From Pseudomonadota bacterium (GTDB lineage: Bacteria > Pseudomonadota > Gammaproteobacteria > Burkholderiales > Thiobacillaceae), in assembly GCA_021802595.1 (NCBI GenBank), contig JAJZRT010000203.1:1-6843 (forward strand): DNA of 6,843 bases, read 5' to 3'. This document shows, in pieces, positions 5,812-6,843 of this stretch. The notes beneath the pieces are model-generated. The model was not told where the DNA came from and made no database searches. It was given only the letters and a program-made list of their open reading frames with translations. A program made the position numbers and the translations under genes. Position 1 is the stretch's first letter. Each line of letters starts with the position of its first letter.

Positions 5812-6457
5812 CAAATGGCGTGAGATCGGTTCGCGTATCGGCACGATGAGCCTGCGGGAACGCCTGTTCGTTTTCGCTGCGGCGGTGGTGGTGGCGCTCG
5901 CGCTGGTGCAGATCCTGTTGATCGACGCGGGACAACAGCGCATTCGGAATGCCGATGACCGCCTGCAAAGCGCGCGTTCGGCATTGGTGCAGATCGAACA
6001 GCAGCAGACACTGCTGGCCAGCCAGACCGGGCGCAATCCGGATCGGACGGCGCGGGAGGCGCTGGCCGCGCAGGAAACGCGACTGGCCGGATTGAATGCC
6101 GAACTTGAAGCGCGCGAGCGCTCTCTGATTCCGCCCGAGCGCATGGCCCAGGTGTTGAAGGACGTGGTACGCGGACAGTCTGGCGTCCGGATTGTCGCGT
6201 TCAAGACGCTCGATCCGCATCCCGTATCGCTGCCGGGTGCGGCCGAGGGAAGCCCGCCGGGGTTCTATAGGCACGGTTTCGAGATTACGGTGAGCGGGTC
6301 CTATGCCGGACTGGTCGCCTATCTCGAGCGCCTGGAGGCCTTGCCCTGGCATCTCAACTGGGTCGAGGCGACGCTCGATACAGCCGACCGCCCCGATTTG
6401 AGGCTGACCCTGATCGTCCACACCCTGAGCCTGGAGGAAACATGGCTGCGCGTATGA
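5801..6457 (+). CDS. mshJ: MSHA biogenesis protein MshJ (PilO/GspM-like)
   Basis: A 218-residue bitopic inner-membrane protein. A short cytoplasmic N-terminus with SLRERLFVFAAA (17-28) leads into one membrane segment at about 22-41. A long coiled coil follows (about 44-108), rich in Gln, Arg, Ala and Leu. The periplasmic domain has RMAQVLKDVVRGQSGVRIV (114-132), FYRHGFEITVSGSY (155-168), YLERLEALPW (174-183) and an ending LTLIVHTLSLEETWLRV. The pattern of strand plus TLSxxxxWxxV at the C-terminus is characteristic of MshJ. It is expected to form a complex with the PilN-like protein and MshK, bridging the motor and the secretin. It overlaps the pilN-like gene by 11 bases and mshK by 16, which suggests coupled translation and matched stoichiometry. 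Confidence 0.9.
   Translation: MASDKWREIGSRIGTMSLRERLFVFAAAVVVALALVQILLIDAGQQRIRNADDRLQSARSALVQIEQQQTLLASQTGRNPDRTAREALAAQETRLAGLNAELEARERSLIPPERMAQVLKDVVRGQSGVRIVAFKTLDPHPVSLPGAAEGSPPGFYRHGFEITVSGSYAGLVAYLERLEALPWHLNWVEATLDTADRPDLRLTLIVHTLSLEETWLRV
6433..6437 (+). promoter_or_regulatory. Ribosome binding site for mshK
   Basis: GGAGG lies four bases before the ATG at 6442, inside the end of mshJ. It decides between ATG 6442 and the later in-frame ATG 6454, which would be 16 bases away and would shorten the basic part of the signal peptide. Confidence 0.65.
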
Positions 6458-6765
6458 TGCTGTGTGCCGCGATCGCGCTGCTGACGATACCGTGCGCCCG
6501 GGCAGACCTGCCGGACCCCACGGCGCTGCCTGCGGCACCTGCCGCCGAGGGCAGCGCCAGCCCCGGCATTTCACTCACGGCAATCAAGCGGCGCGGGAAG
6601 CAGAGACTTGCCGTCATCGGCGGCCAGGAGCTTGCCGTGGGCGGACGCTACCAGGACGCCCGCGTGGTGCGCATCACCGAAAGCGAAGTCGTGCTGCGCC
6701 GGGGCGCGGAGGTCACGGTGCTCAAACTCTATCCGCACGTCGAAAAACGATTGCGCGGCCAATAA
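6442..6765 (+). CDS. mshK: MSHA biogenesis protein MshK (small periplasmic PilP/GspC-like)
   Basis: A 107-residue exported protein. The signal peptide is residues 1-21 (basic start MAAR, hydrophobic MMLCAAIALLTIPC), with cleavage expected after the AxA-type ARA, before Asp22. The mature N-terminus begins DLPDPTALP, close to the DPxxP motif seen at the start of MshK proteins, followed by a flexible Ala/Pro/Ser linker (30-42). A small beta domain follows: ISLTAIKRRGKQRLAVIGG (43-61), LAVGGRY (64-70), VVRITESEVVLRRG (75-88) and VTVLKLYPHV (91-100). This strand order (AI... AVI-G... VG... V..I....V.L) is that of the PilP/GspC homology region, which contacts the secretin. Cys8 and Cys18 lie in the signal peptide, so the mature protein has none. 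There is no clear lipobox, so a soluble periplasmic form is likely. Confidence 0.85.
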   Translation: MAARMMLCAAIALLTIPCARADLPDPTALPAAPAAEGSASPGISLTAIKRRGKQRLAVIGGQELAVGGRYQDARVVRITESEVVLRRGAEVTVLKLYPHVEKRLRGQ

Positions 6766-6770
6766 TAAAC

Positions 6771-6775
6771 GGGAG
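6771..6775 (+). promoter_or_regulatory. Ribosome binding site for mshL
   Basis: GGGAG lies nine bases before the ATG at 6785, in the 19-bp gap after mshK. A second ATG at 6788 is 12 bases away and is less well spaced; the choice changes the protein by only one Met. Confidence 0.5.
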
Positions 6776-6784
6776 ATATTGCGG

Positions 6785-6843
6785 ATGATGAAGCGCTACA
6801 CCACGATTGTTGCCGGCCCGCTGGTCCTGTTGGGGTGTGCCGG
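6785..6843 (+). CDS. mshL: MSHA secretin lipoprotein MshL, N-terminal fragment (3' end outside window)
   Basis: Only the first 19 codons are present: a basic start (MMKR), a hydrophobic stretch and VLLGCA, a lipobox whose Cys18 would be lipidated after cleavage by signal peptidase II. MshL is the outer-membrane secretin of the MSHA system and is a lipoprotein, so both the signal type and the position right after mshK fit. No secretin domain is visible in the window, so the identification depends on synteny and the lipobox. Confidence 0.75.
   Translation, partial: MMKRYTTIVAGPLVLLGCA

Noticed and set aside
4966..6574. Long minus-strand open frames opposite mshI, the pilN-like gene, mshJ and mshK
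   Set aside because: Compositional shadows with basic, low-complexity products. The + strand genes here have family motifs, ribosome binding sites and chained overlaps.
1..6843. Novel defence, toxin-antitoxin or mobile cargo within the locus
   Set aside because: Every frame between genes is accounted for, the only gap is 68 bp, and there are no transposase, integrase, terminal repeat or CRISPR-like patterns visible.

Overview
The window is part of a mannose-sensitive haemagglutinin (MSHA) type IV pilus locus. All genes are on the + strand and tightly packed: the C-terminal end of mshC, then mshD, mshO, mshP, mshQ, a 68-bp AT-rich gap, mshI, a pilN-like gene, mshJ, mshK, and the first 19 codons of mshL. 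The strongly GC-rich coding sequence, the mshQ type and the gene set suggest a GC-rich proteobacterium, most likely a betaproteobacterium of the Thiobacillus/Nitrosomonadales/Rhodocyclales kind. That placement is a judgement from memory of similar loci, not a search result.

Region 1 (3-4184) encodes the externally acting structural parts: four small pilin-like proteins (MshC end, MshD, MshO, MshP) with type III prepilin leaders where the N-terminus is visible, and a large secreted protein, MshQ, proposed to sit at or near the fibre tip. Neighbouring genes overlap by 4 to 17 bases, so they read as one translationally coupled operon.

Region 2 (4185-4252) is the only gap between genes longer than 20 bp. 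Bases 4191-4240 are 22% GC. It holds a perfect sigma70 -35 hexamer (TTGACA) with a plausible -10, a 6-bp hairpin overlapping that -35, and a Shine-Dalgarno sequence for mshI. It looks like the punctuation between two transcription units.

Region 3 (4253-6843) encodes the envelope assembly platform: MshI (PilM-like, cytoplasmic, actin-type fold), a PilN-like protein with an N-terminal INL motif and one membrane segment, MshJ (PilO-like, one membrane segment), MshK (small periplasmic PilP/GspC-like protein) and MshL (outer-membrane secretin, only its lipoprotein signal peptide visible). Together these would link the inner-membrane motor, which lies outside the window, to the secretin through which the pilus leaves the cell.

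I see no mobile element, CRISPR array, RNA gene or unrelated cargo. The points of interest are the permuted operon order compared with Vibrio, an MshQ with a compact beta-sandwich N-terminus in place of the usual larger adhesive region, apparent loss of nucleotide-binding motifs in MshI, the even cysteine numbers in the exported proteins, and the overlapping promoter/hairpin.
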